15,208 bases of DNA from Gammaproteobacteria bacterium (lineage in GTDB: Bacteria; Pseudomonadota; Gammaproteobacteria; Arenicellales; JAANXG01), in NCBI GenBank assembly GCA_018263405.1, contig JAANXG010000058.1, positions 1 through 15,208 on the forward strand, read 5' to 3'. The notes under the pieces were generated by a model. That model did no database searches, was not told the DNA's origin, and saw only the letters and a program-made list of their open reading frames with translations. The translations under genes were made by a program, and so were the position numbers. Shown here piece after piece: positions 7,037 to 14,063 of this stretch; the stretch's first letter is position 1, and every line of letters starts with the position of its first letter.

Positions 7037-8371
7037 CTAGTGTGCCCCGTCACTGATATTGTAACGTTCAGCGGGTCGGGAAGCGCTGGGGCGCGATTCC
7101 CGGACGTATGCATGGCCCGGGACCCGTCTGATCCGGGCGCCGAGCTGGACGAGTTTCTCCTCGATACACTCATAACCGCGGTCGATGTGGTAAATCCGGT
7201 CGATCGCAGTTTCTCCCTCAGCCACCAGCCCGGCGAGCACCAAAGAGGCCGAGGCACGCAAATCGGTAGCCATGACCGGCGCACCGCGCAGCACCTCCAC
7301 GCCGTGAACAATGGCAATATTACCATTCAACTCGATGTCCGCACCCATGCGCTGCAACTCCTGCACGTGCATGAAACGGTTCTCGAACACGGTTTCCGTG
7401 ACGGTCCCCGTACCCACCGCGACGCTGTTCAGGGTCACAAACTGGGCTTGCATGTCGGTAGGGAACGCCGGGTACGGCGCGGTACGTACATCCACGGCTC
7501 GCGGTTTTCGCCCACACATATCCAGCCGGATTTCCTTTTCTCCGATATCCACTTGGGCACCGGTGGCGCGTAGTTTCTCGATAACCGCTTCCAGAGCACG
7601 AGGCTCGGTATTACGAAGCCGGACACTGCCCCCGGACACAGCCGCCGCCACGAGGAACGTGCCGGTTTCGATGCGGTCGGGAATCACCCGATGCGTATGG
7701 CCACGCAGGCGCTCCACACCCTGGATGGTAATCGTGTCCGTTCCGGCACCGCCGATGTGCGCACCCATGGCATTCAAACATTCCGCCAGATCCACGACTT
7801 CCGGCTCGCGGGCCGCGTTTTCGATCACTGTGATGCCCTCGGCAAGAGTAGCAGCCATCATCAGGTTCTCCGTGCCGGTTACCGAAATCAAGTCCATGAA
7901 CAGGGACGCCCCCTTCAGGCGCTTGGCCGTCGCCTTGATGTAACCTTCGTCGATCGTGACCTCGGCACCCATCGCCCGCAGGCCCTGGATGTGCAGATTG
8001 ACGGGACGCGAACCGATCGCACAACCTCCCGGCAGCGAGACTTCGGCATGACCGAACCGGGCCAGCAAGGGTCCGAGCACCAGGATGGAGGCGCGCATCG
8101 TTTTAACCAAATCGTAGGGCGCGCGCAATTGCTCGATTCGATGGGCATGGGCACGGATCACCATTTTTTCATCCACTTCGACTTCGACGCCCAATCTCCC
8201 CAGCAGCTCGAGGGTCGTGGTGATATCGTGGAGATGGGGGATGTTACCAACCCCCAGGGGTTCGTCCGTCAACAGGGAGGCGATTAGAACCGGCAGTGCG
8301 GCGTTTTTGGATCCGGAAATGCGGATATCCCCTTTTAGAGGGACGCACCCCTCGACGATGAGTTTATCCAT
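7037..8371 (-). CDS. murA: MurA, UDP-GlcNAc 1-carboxyvinyltransferase
   Basis: MurA transfers enolpyruvate from PEP to UDP-N-acetylglucosamine, the committed step of peptidoglycan precursor synthesis, in the cytoplasm. Key residues are all seen: K22 in SGSKNAALP, catalytic C117 in LPGGCAIGSRPV (the Cys targeted by fosfomycin in most bacteria), D306 in AFPTDMQAQF and R398 in HIDRGYE. At 444 residues it is about 25 longer than the usual 418-420. The extra part is a C-terminal tail after the normal end near RRVPG. The start is ATG at 8371. murA lies 96 nt after grxD and is followed after 2 nt by hisG, so murA and the his genes are probably cotranscribed. Confidence 0.98.
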   Translation of the reverse strand: MDKLIVEGCVPLKGDIRISGSKNAALPVLIASLLTDEPLGVGNIPHLHDITTTLELLGRLGVEVEVDEKMVIRAHAHRIEQLRAPYDLVKTMRASILVLGPLLARFGHAEVSLPGGCAIGSRPVNLHIQGLRAMGAEVTIDEGYIKATAKRLKGASLFMDLISVTGTENLMMAATLAEGITVIENAAREPEVVDLAECLNAMGAHIGGAGTDTITIQGVERLRGHTHRVIPDRIETGTFLVAAAVSGGSVRLRNTEPRALEAVIEKLRATGAQVDIGEKEIRLDMCGRKPRAVDVRTAPYPAFPTDMQAQFVTLNSVAVGTGTVTETVFENRFMHVQELQRMGADIELNGNIAIVHGVEVLRGAPVMATDLRASASLVLAGLVAEGETAIDRIYHIDRGYECIEEKLVQLGARIRRVPGHAYVRESRPSASRPAERYNISDGAH

Positions 8372-8414
8372 GACGATTTCGGCCCTGCCAACCGCTCGGT
8401 ATCGTAGCGCGATA

Positions 8415-8434
8415 ACCGCCGGTCAACCGGCGGT
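8415..8434 (-). other. GC-rich hairpin between grxD and murA
   Basis: ACCGCCGG (8415-8422) and CCGGCGGT (8427-8434) form a perfect 8-bp stem with a 4-nt loop. A weaker 5-bp stem, TATCG/CGATA (8400-8414), abuts it. On the transcribed minus strand the stem is followed only by TTAT, not a T-run. It is a weak terminator at best, or a structure in the murA leader. Confidence 0.45.
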
Positions 8435-8467
8435 GGAGGTTCGGCACGCGGATTATATCCGCTGTGG

Positions 8468-8785
8468 TCAGCTGCCCCCCCCTTGCAGGGCCTGGTTCAG
8501 TTCTCCGCTTTCGTGCATCTCCATCATAATGTCACTGCCGCCGAGGAACCGGCCTTTTACGTACAGCTGGGGGATGGTCGGCCAGTTCGAGTATTGTTTG
8601 ATTCCTTCGCGAACTTCGGGGTCCGACAACACGTCTATGGAAGCAAACTCGACACCGCAGGCCTGCAACAACTGCACGGCCCCCCCGGAGAATCCGCACT
8701 GTGGAAACTGGGGCGAGCCTTTCATAAACAACACGATGTCGTTCGACTCCACGGTCTGCTTGATGCGATCTTGAACGTCGGTCAT
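8468..8785 (-). CDS. grxD: Monothiol glutaredoxin, Grx4/GrxD type (CGFS)
   Basis: This 105-residue single-domain glutaredoxin has the hallmark CGFS active site at C30-S33 within SPQFPQCGFSGG, which marks class II monothiol glutaredoxins. The WPTIPQLYVKGRFLGGSDI segment (68-86) supplies the cis-proline and glutathione-binding residues. Such proteins act mainly as [2Fe-2S] carriers in iron-sulfur cluster trafficking rather than as thiol reductases. The start is ATG at 8785, with GAGGT a few nucleotides upstream. It lies 19 nt downstream of the BolA-family gene ibaG, and family members form [2Fe-2S]-bridged heterodimers with BolA proteins, so the pair probably works together. murA follows after 96 nt. 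Confidence 0.96.
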   Translation of the reverse strand: MTDVQDRIKQTVESNDIVLFMKGSPQFPQCGFSGGAVQLLQACGVEFASIDVLSDPEVREGIKQYSNWPTIPQLYVKGRFLGGSDIMMEMHESGELNQALQGGGS

Positions 8786-8804
8786 TGGTTCAACCTCGTG
8801 AATG

Positions 8805-9047
8805 CTACTTGGATTGCGGATCCCATTGATCCGGGGTCATGGTGCGCAGGGAAAGCGCGTGAATATCGGCTTCCATCTTGTCGCCTAACGCATCATATAC
8901 CATTTGATGCTGTTGAATGCGCGTCCTTCCCGCAAATTCCTCGCAGAGAACGATGGCTTGAAAATGGCGTCCATCGCCGGCTATTTCAACCCGTGATCCG
9001 GGCAATCCCGATTCTATCCATTGCTTGATCCGCTCGGGTGTGATCAT
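8805..9047 (-). CDS. ibaG: IbaG/YrbA-type BolA-family protein
   Basis: This is an 80-residue BolA-domain protein of the short IbaG (YrbA) type. GDGRHFQAIVL (24-34, H28) and ADIHALSLRTMTP (60-72, invariant H63) are the recognisable parts; these His residues fall in the region used by BolA proteins to ligate a shared iron-sulfur cluster with CGFS glutaredoxins. E. coli IbaG is linked to acid tolerance and, like here, sits next to the mla genes and murA. The start is ATG at 9047 with a strong GGAGGTGA ribosome-binding site about 8-9 nt upstream. That site is only a few bases from the end of a large palindrome filling the upstream gap. grxD follows after 19 nt. Confidence 0.93.
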   Translation of the reverse strand: MITPERIKQWIESGLPGSRVEIAGDGRHFQAIVLCEEFAGRTRIQQHQMVYDALGDKMEADIHALSLRTMTPDQWDPQSK

Positions 9048-9067
9048 TGATTTTCACCTCCATCGGG

Positions 9068-9174
9068 GAATTAGGGTGAATTAGGGTGACAGTTAACTTA
9101 ATTCACTCCCAACTATTGTTTGATTTGGCCGAATTAAGTTAACTGTCACCCTAATTCACCTGTCACCCTAATTC
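9068..9174. repeat. 107-bp palindromic repeat element (MITE/REP-like)
   Basis: A perfect 30-bp stem is formed by 9075-9104 and 9131-9160 around a 26-nt loop. The unit GAATTAGGGTGACAG occurs twice on the minus strand (9160-9174 and 9143-9157, period 17). On the plus strand it occurs once in full (9078-9092) and once as its first ten bases GAATTAGGGT (9068-9077, period 10); GA follows only by overlap with the next copy. The left arm is therefore 7 bp shorter and the outer arms pair only with a bulge. One edge lies 1 bp from the permease stop codon and the other 7 bp from the ibaG ribosome-binding site. No coding frame is seen. It looks like a small non-autonomous mobile or REP-class element. 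Confidence 0.9.
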
Positions 9175-9175
9175 G

Positions 9176-9931
9176 CTACTGACGCAGTTTGTACCCCCGG
9201 TTCAACAGGATCAGCGCCCATATGGACAACACCGCGAATGCCGCTGTGCTGAGCGTCAGACTCGCTGCCACGGGTATATCGGACTGGCCGAAAAATCCGT
9301 ACCGGAACCCGTCAATCATATACAAAAACGGATTGAATCTTGACAGGTCCTGCCAGATTTCGGGCAGAGAGCGGATGGAGTAAAAGACACCGCTCAAAAA
9401 CGAAAGTGGCATGATGACGAAATTCTGGAACGCCGCCAGTTGATCGAATTTTTCCGCCCAAATCCCGGCGATGACACCGAGAGACCCCAGAATACCGCTC
9501 GCCAGAATCGCGAAGGTTAACACAATCCAAAAATTATAAACCGGTACCTCCACATACGAAACCGCCACCAAAAACACGCCGGCACCCACGGCGACGCCGC
9601 GCACTACCGCCGCGCCCACGTAGGCGCAAAAAAGTTCGAAATACGACAGCGGCGTAATCAACACGAAAACGAGATTCCCCGTAACTTTTGACTGGATCAG
9701 GCTGGACGAGCTATTGGCGAAAGCGTTCTGGATGATGCTCATCATCATCAGACCGGGAATCAGGAACGCCGTGTACGGCACGTTTTCGAATACCCGCACA
9801 CGATCCTCGAGGACGTGCGAGAATACCAGCAGAAACAGCAGCGCCGTGATGATGGGCGCCAGCACCGTCTGGAACCCCACCTTCAAAAAACGCATGAGCT
9901 CCTTGTAGAACAGCCAAAGCATCCCGTTCAT
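9176..9931 (-). CDS. yadH: ABC-2 type exporter permease, YadH-like
   Basis: This inner-membrane protein of 251 residues has about six hydrophobic segments (roughly 21-40, 54-72, 103-126, 134-157, 168-186 and 224-243). It matches the YadH/ABC-2 family by LIPGLMMMSIIQNAFANSSSS (58-78) and NPFLYMIDGFRYGFFG (200-215). It would form the membrane channel of an exporter with the ATPase encoded just upstream (55-nt gap). The substrate is unknown; neighbours suggest an envelope role, but that is inference. The start is ATG at 9931; a second ATG three codons later is possible. Its TAG stop is immediately followed by the 107-bp palindrome. The gene symbol reflects similarity, not proven orthology. Confidence 0.9.
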   Translation of the reverse strand: MNGMLWLFYKELMRFLKVGFQTVLAPIITALLFLLVFSHVLEDRVRVFENVPYTAFLIPGLMMMSIIQNAFANSSSSLIQSKVTGNLVFVLITPLSYFELFCAYVGAAVVRGVAVGAGVFLVAVSYVEVPVYNFWIVLTFAILASGILGSLGVIAGIWAEKFDQLAAFQNFVIMPLSFLSGVFYSIRSLPEIWQDLSRFNPFLYMIDGFRYGFFGQSDIPVAASLTLSTAAFAVLSIWALILLNRGYKLRQ

Positions 9932-9986
9932 GGCCAGTGGCTTTTAAGCTTGGGCCGGCCGAAAATATGGCCACTCCATCGAATAT

Positions 9987-10934
9987 TCATACTGAACCGC
10001 CACTCGTTTCCGATGCCGGGCTCCGGCGGGTGAGTTGGATGAAAACGTCTTCCAGGTCGTCGTCCTCCATGTGTATATCCCGCACGTCGATCCCGGCACC
10101 GCGAATGGTGTCCAGCACCTCCACGACGGAATCGCTATCCCGCCGCAGCCGCAGCTCCATGCTGCAGCCGTGCACGGCTTTGACTTTGTCCCGTACCTTC
10201 ACCGGCACGGATTCGATGTCCCGGGACGCCACGACGTGCAGGCTTCTGAATATACCGCGGGCCAGCAGGTCGGACTTGGTATCCAGGGCAATCAACTCGC
10301 CGCGGTCGATAATCGCGATCCGCTCGCAAAGCTGTTCGGCCTCCTCGAGATAGTGGGTCGTCAATACGATGGTATGCCCCTCCTGGTGCAAGCGGCGTAT
10401 AAAAAACCAGAGCTGCTGGCGCAGCTCGACGTCCACGCCCGCGGTAGGTTCGTCCAGCACAACCACGGGCGGTTTGTGCACCAGGGCCTGCCCGATCAGA
10501 ACCCGGCGTTTCATCCCCCCCGACAGCGCGCGCATGTTGACATCGGCCTTCTCGGTGAGATCGAGCACTTCCAGTAATTCATCGACCCACTGGCGGGACT
10601 GCTTTGCCACTCCGAAATAGCCGGATTGGAACCGCAGAAATTCCCGGACGGTGAAAAAAGGATCGTAAACCAGCTCCTGGGGCACCACGCCGACACTCAT
10701 CCGGGCTCGGCGGTATTCCCGGACGACATCGTATCCCATAATGTTCAATTGGCCCCGATCTGCCCGGGTGAGCCCCGCCAGGGCATTGATGAGCGTTGAC
10801 TTGCCGGCGCCGTTGGGTCCCAGCAGGCCGAAAAACTCTCCTTGTGCAATATTGAAGGATACGCCATGCAATGCCTTAACGGCACCAAAGCGTTTATGGA
10901 CGTTTTCGATGCAAACCGCTGGGACTGGCGCCAT
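9987..10934 (-). CDS. yadG: ABC-2 type exporter ATP-binding protein, YadG-like
   Basis: A cytoplasmic ATPase of 315 residues with a complete nucleotide-binding domain: Walker A GPNGAGKST (39-47), Q-loop near VPQE (84-87), signature LSGGMKRRV (137-145), Walker B VVVLDEP (D161, E162), D-loop AGVD, and the switch histidine H194 in TTHYLEEAE. The C-terminal 80 or so residues are the extra domain typical of DrrA/YadG-type exporter ATPases. It energises the YadH-like permease encoded 55 nt downstream. The start is ATG at 10934, 13 nt after mlaB, so it is probably read from the mla transcript. A separate exporter from the Mla ABC complex is implied, as each has its own permease. Substrate unknown. 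Confidence 0.93.
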   Translation of the reverse strand: MAPVPAVCIENVHKRFGAVKALHGVSFNIAQGEFFGLLGPNGAGKSTLINALAGLTRADRGQLNIMGYDVVREYRRARMSVGVVPQELVYDPFFTVREFLRFQSGYFGVAKQSRQWVDELLEVLDLTEKADVNMRALSGGMKRRVLIGQALVHKPPVVVLDEPTAGVDVELRQQLWFFIRRLHQEGHTIVLTTHYLEEAEQLCERIAIIDRGELIALDTKSDLLARGIFRSLHVVASRDIESVPVKVRDKVKAVHGCSMELRLRRDSDSVVEVLDTIRGAGIDVRDIHMEDDDLEDVFIQLTRRSPASETSGGSV

Positions 10935-10947
10935 CAGTCGGGCCGTT

Positions 10948-11250
10948 TCAGCCGAAACCGTCGATGTTCAATATACGAGTAAGACCCGTGGTTTTTGACA
11001 GCAACACCATGCCGGCGGGTACATTGATCAGGCGCATGGCGGCGCCGGCGAGTTTTGCCCGGCGCGCCCATTCGATGACGACTGCGATCCCCGCACTATC
11101 GATGCGTTCGACCTTAGCGAGGTCCAGGACGCCTGGGGGGGACGAAAATCGCTCGAGGCTTCGCGTCTGAATCCGCGGCACACTGGCGAATGTCAGTTCA
11201 CCCTCCACTTCCCAGGTATCCGGATTGTCTGTGTTCAGTCGAACGTTCAC
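10948..11250 (-). CDS. mlaB: MlaB-like STAS-domain subunit
   Basis: This 100-residue cytoplasmic STAS-domain protein is the regulatory subunit of the MlaFEDB inner-membrane complex, in which it binds MlaF and supports ATPase activity. The central motif LDLAKVERIDSAGIAVVIEW (42-61, with D51-S52) is the STAS signature at the start of the helix that carries a serine in related anti-sigma antagonists. Length equals that of E. coli MlaB (about 97). The start is GTG at 11250, overlapping the mlaC stop codon by 4 nt (GTGA), with AGTAGG just upstream. Position after mlaC matches the usual mlaFEDCB order. Sequence similarity among STAS proteins is low, so the context carries much of the call. Confidence 0.9.
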   Translation of the reverse strand: MNVRLNTDNPDTWEVEGELTFASVPRIQTRSLERFSSPPGVLDLAKVERIDSAGIAVVIEWARRAKLAGAAMRLINVPAGMVLLSKTTGLTRILNIDGFG

Positions 11251-11855
11251 TGCCTACTCATCGATTTCTCGTTCTTTTCCGACAACGAAGCAAGCAATTT
11301 CTCGATACCCCGAGTCTGAACAATTCTTCCATATTGTGCGCGGTAATTGGTCACAAGGCTCAAACCGTCGATTCTGATATCGTAGACCTTCCATTCTTCG
11401 CTATTCGATATCAACCCGTATTCAATGGGAATGGGCGGTCCATCCTCGGGGTGGACCTCAGTTCCAACAACTGCCCGCTTGTCCCCCTTTTCGTGCCGAA
11501 ACGGCTTGTACACGATTTCCTGGCCCGTGTACTCAAACAACGCGGTTGCATAAGTGCGGATCAACAATGTTTTGAACTCGCCGGTGAATTGCTCCCGTTG
11601 CGCCGGTGAGGCGTCGCTCCAGTGTTGCCCCAGCACGTACCGGGACATCCGTTTGAAATCGAAATAGGGCAGCACGATTTTATTCACCATCCGGTACAGG
11701 CGTTCCGGGTTCTTCTCCAATTCCCGGCGGTTCTCGGTGAGCTCCGTGATCACTTGCTCCGCGGTTTCACGGACAAGCTGGTCGGGCGGTAGTCCTGCGC
11801 CGGCTCCGGCAGTCAAGCCCATACACAGACACATGAACAAACAAACTCGTCTCAT
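11247..11855 (-). CDS. mlaC: MlaC, periplasmic phospholipid-binding protein
   Basis: MlaC is the soluble periplasmic shuttle that carries phospholipid between the outer-membrane MlaA complex and the inner-membrane MlaFEDB complex. The protein (202 residues) starts with a signal peptide: Arg-Arg at 2-3, a hydrophobic core at 5-15 and small residues AGAGAG (16-21) for cleavage. No lipobox is seen. The mature part has the family features LPYFDFKRMSRYVLGQHW (62-79) and VYDIRIDGLSLVTNYR (157-172). The start is ATG at 11855, sharing one base with the mlaD stop (TAATG), behind a very strong ribosome-binding site, GGAGGTGA. mlaB overlaps its end by 4 nt. Confidence 0.97.
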   Translation of the reverse strand: MRRVCLFMCLCMGLTAGAGAGLPPDQLVRETAEQVITELTENRRELEKNPERLYRMVNKIVLPYFDFKRMSRYVLGQHWSDASPAQREQFTGEFKTLLIRTYATALFEYTGQEIVYKPFRHEKGDKRAVVGTEVHPEDGPPIPIEYGLISNSEEWKVYDIRIDGLSLVTNYRAQYGRIVQTRGIEKLLASLSEKNEKSMSRQ

Positions 11856-12322
11856 TATTCACCTCCTTCCGCTTTGCTGAATAACATCTGGCTGATTAGC
11901 TGCTCCAGCACCACCGCCGACTGGGTTAGCATAACTTCATCGCCGTCTTCCAGGTGAATTTCGTCACCACCGGGGTTCAGGCCCACGAACTGCGATCCCA
12001 ACAGCCCCTGCGTCAATATCGAAGCGCTGGTATCCATAGGCAGATTGTCATACCGGCTATCGATGCTCATCTCCACCACCGCGTTGTAGTGGTCGGGGTC
12101 GATCCGGATTGCGGTCACACGCCCGATTCGAACCCCCGCCAGGTTGACAGGCGCCTTGGTGCTCAGCCCGCCGACGTTGCCGAACCGCGCGGTGATCTTG
12201 TAGGTCTGCGTAAATTCGCCGCCGGAAAAACCCGCGACCTTAAACGCCAAAACCCCCAGCGCGACGACGCCCGCGACCACGAACAGCCCGACCCAGAATT
12301 CCAGTATGCCTTTGTTTTTCAT
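11855..12322 (-). CDS. mlaD: MlaD, MCE-domain phospholipid transport protein
   Basis: MlaD is anchored in the inner membrane and forms a hexameric MCE ring in the periplasm on top of MlaE, providing the lipid tunnel. The 155-residue protein has one N-terminal membrane segment (about 8-30) following MKNKGILEFWVG. An MCE domain covers about 39-117, with the typical VNLAGVRIGRVTAI (59-72) and ILTQGLLGSQFVGL (102-115). A short helical C-terminus follows (SAVVLEQLISQMLF, 135-148). It is shorter than E. coli MlaD (about 183). The start is ATG at 12322, 7 nt after mlaE. mlaC begins on its last base. Confidence 0.97.
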   Translation of the reverse strand: MKNKGILEFWVGLFVVAGVVALGVLAFKVAGFSGGEFTQTYKITARFGNVGGLSTKAPVNLAGVRIGRVTAIRIDPDHYNAVVEMSIDSRYDNLPMDTSASILTQGLLGSQFVGLNPGGDEIHLEDGDEVMLTQSAVVLEQLISQMLFSKAEGGE

Positions 12323-12329
12323 CAGTTAG

Positions 12330-13103
12330 TTACTTAAACATCAAGGATGTCAAAATAAAGTCAAGAGCCAATATGGACAAGGACGCGTTGACAACGGTTC
12401 GGGTCGTTGCCCGACTGACGCCTTCGGAAGTGGGCGTAGCGTCGTAACCTTCGAAGACGGCAATCCATGCAACCACGAATCCGAATACCACACTTTTAAT
12501 AACGCCGTTCAGTATATCGGCATACAGATCCACGCCTTCCTGCATGCCGGACCAGTAGACTCCGGCGTCGACGCCCAGCAGCGAGACGCCGACCAGATAC
12601 CCTCCGAACACGCCGACGCCGGCGAACATTGCCGCCAGCAACGGCATGGCAATCACACCGGCAAGAAACCGCGGCGCCACGACACGGTTGATCGGGTCGA
12701 CCGCCATCATCTCCATCGCAGCCAGTTGCTCGGTCGCCTTCATGAGTCCGATTTCCGCCGTTAGCGCCGACCCGGCCCGGCCGGCAAACAACAGCGCCGT
12801 CAACACCGGCCCCAGTTCCCGGGTCAATGTCAGCGCGACCACCATGCCCAGGGACGTTTCCGCACCGAAATCCACGAGCGTATTGTATCCTTGCAGCCCC
12901 AAGACCATACCCACGAACAAACCCGACACGAGAATGATCAAAAGCGTTAACACGCCAACGGAAAAAATCTGTTGCATCAACAGATCGATCCGGCGCACGA
13001 CCCACGCACAACTCGCCAGCGTCTGGAACAGGAAGATGGCGGCCCGTCCCCAGCGCGCGACGCTGCCCAGAGTCCAAGCACCGAGCTGCTGTATAGCGTT
13101 CAC
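12330..13103 (-). CDS. mlaE: MlaE, phospholipid ABC transporter permease
   Basis: This is the permease of the MlaFEDB complex, with 257 residues (E. coli about 260). It has an N-terminal amphipathic region and then about five hydrophobic segments (roughly 46-72, 83-108, 148-177, 198-217 and 240-256). The conserved MlaE/YrbE features LTRELGPVLTALLFAGRAGSA (92-112), AEIGLMKATEQLAAMEMM (115-132) and the PRFLAGVIAMPLL segment (143-155) are present. The start is GTG at 13103, overlapping the mlaF stop by 4 nt (GTGA), preceded by AGGAGGG. mlaD follows after 7 nt. Confidence 0.98.
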   Translation of the reverse strand: MNAIQQLGAWTLGSVARWGRAAIFLFQTLASCAWVVRRIDLLMQQIFSVGVLTLLIILVSGLFVGMVLGLQGYNTLVDFGAETSLGMVVALTLTRELGPVLTALLFAGRAGSALTAEIGLMKATEQLAAMEMMAVDPINRVVAPRFLAGVIAMPLLAAMFAGVGVFGGYLVGVSLLGVDAGVYWSGMQEGVDLYADILNGVIKSVVFGFVVAWIAVFEGYDATPTSEGVSRATTRTVVNASLSILALDFILTSLMFK

Positions 13104-13903
13104 ACCGGCCCTCCTATAATGTCATCCGCGTAGTCCGGCGCCGGGTAATGGTAGCGGACCGGGCCGTCGGGCAGGCCATTCATAAACTGGCGCACGTCCG
13201 GCACATTGGACTCCCGCATCCGATCGGGGTTCCCTTCGCCGATGACTTTGCCGTCTCCCAGCAAGTACATATAATCCGCAATGGTACAGGCCTCCCGCAC
13301 ATCGTGGGTGACTACGAGCGACGTCATGCCCAGCGTATCGTTCACCTCGCGAATCAACTTGACGATAACGCCCATGGAGATCGGATCGAGGCCGGTGAAC
13401 GGCTCGTCATACATTACGAGCAAGGGATCCATCGCGATGGCCCGCGCCAGGGCAACGCGACGTGCCATGCCGCCGGACAATTCCGCCGGCATCAGATCCC
13501 GGGCGCCCCGCAAGCCCACCATTTCCAGTTTCATCAACACCAGGTGCCGGATTAGGGTCTCGGAAAGATTCGTGTTCTGCCGGACAGGAAAAGCCACATT
13601 ATCAAAAACCGAAAAATCCGTGAGCAGGGCGCTGGCTTGAAACATCATACCGAGCCGTTTGCGAAACTCGAACAAGGCGTTACGACGCAGGCTCGTCACG
13701 TCAATGCCGTCACAGATCACCGAACCCGAATTCGGGTACAATCGCCCTCCGATAAAATTCAATAAAGTCGATTTTCCACAACCACTCGGACCGATAATGG
13801 CCGCTACCTGGCCCTTGTGCACTCGCAGATTCAACGCGCGATAAACCTCGTTCGCACCGAAAGAAAAGTGCACGTCGTTGATTTCCAGCAGGGGTTTGCT
13901 CAT
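13100..13903 (-). CDS. mlaF: MlaF, phospholipid ABC transporter ATP-binding protein
   Basis: MlaF is the ATPase of the Mla system, which maintains outer-membrane lipid asymmetry. The 267-residue protein has Walker A GPSGCGKST (38-46), Q-loop FQASALLTD (88-96), signature LSGGMARRVALARA (142-155), Walker B LVMYDEP (162-168; D166, E167), D-loop GLDP and switch H200. The C-terminal tail (about 240-267) corresponds to the extension that, in E. coli, reaches around the partner MlaF and contacts MlaB. The start is ATG at 13903, with no strong ribosome-binding site; a 6-bp stem (13913-13930) lies just upstream. It is the first gene of the long minus-strand run and is divergent from yrbG. Confidence 0.97.
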   Translation of the reverse strand: MSKPLLEINDVHFSFGANEVYRALNLRVHKGQVAAIIGPSGCGKSTLLNFIGGRLYPNSGSVICDGIDVTSLRRNALFEFRKRLGMMFQASALLTDFSVFDNVAFPVRQNTNLSETLIRHLVLMKLEMVGLRGARDLMPAELSGGMARRVALARAIAMDPLLVMYDEPFTGLDPISMGVIVKLIREVNDTLGMTSLVVTHDVREACTIADYMYLLGDGKVIGEGNPDRMRESNVPDVRQFMNGLPDGPVRYHYPAPDYADDIIGGPV

Positions 13904-13912
13904 AAGTTATCT

Positions 13913-13930
13913 GCGGCAATCGGCTGCCGC
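13913..13930 (-). other. Short hairpin in the mlaF leader
   Basis: GCGGCA (13913-13918) and TGCCGC (13925-13930) form a 6-bp stem with a 6-nt loop, about 10 nt before the mlaF start codon on the transcribed strand. It could limit ribosome access to mlaF, which has no clear ribosome-binding site. Such a short stem may equally be chance. Confidence 0.3.
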
Positions 13931-13961
13931 GACCGCAAAAGAGGGGCGATTTTATCAGAGC

Positions 13962-13975
13962 CCACGGTACCGTGG
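13962..13975. promoter_or_regulatory. 14-bp perfect palindrome between mlaF and yrbG (candidate operator)
   Basis: CCACGGTACCGTGG is a perfect palindrome near the middle of the 160-bp divergent intergenic region. A-T-rich strings (GATTTTATC at 13948-13956 and CTATAAATA at 13978-13986) flank it and could hold -10 elements for the two directions, but no good -35 partner is seen. A palindrome here could bind a dimeric regulator of both genes. No known regulator is recognised. Confidence 0.35.
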
Positions 13976-14063
13976 CGCTATAAATACCCTTGCGAGACGA
14001 TCATAGGGGAGCCTGAATAAAAGGCTTTGCTTTGTAACGTTCTATCCAACCGGGACTGACTGC

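Noticed and set aside
7040..8287. Several plus-strand frames of 177-210 codons across murA
   Set aside because: All are antisense to an intact murA and show no motifs of their own.
14010..14026. AGCCT/AGGCT stem followed by TTTGCTTTG upstream of yrbG
   Set aside because: A 5-bp stem with a 7-nt loop is too weak to call a terminator or riboswitch, and it lies in a leader, not after a gene.
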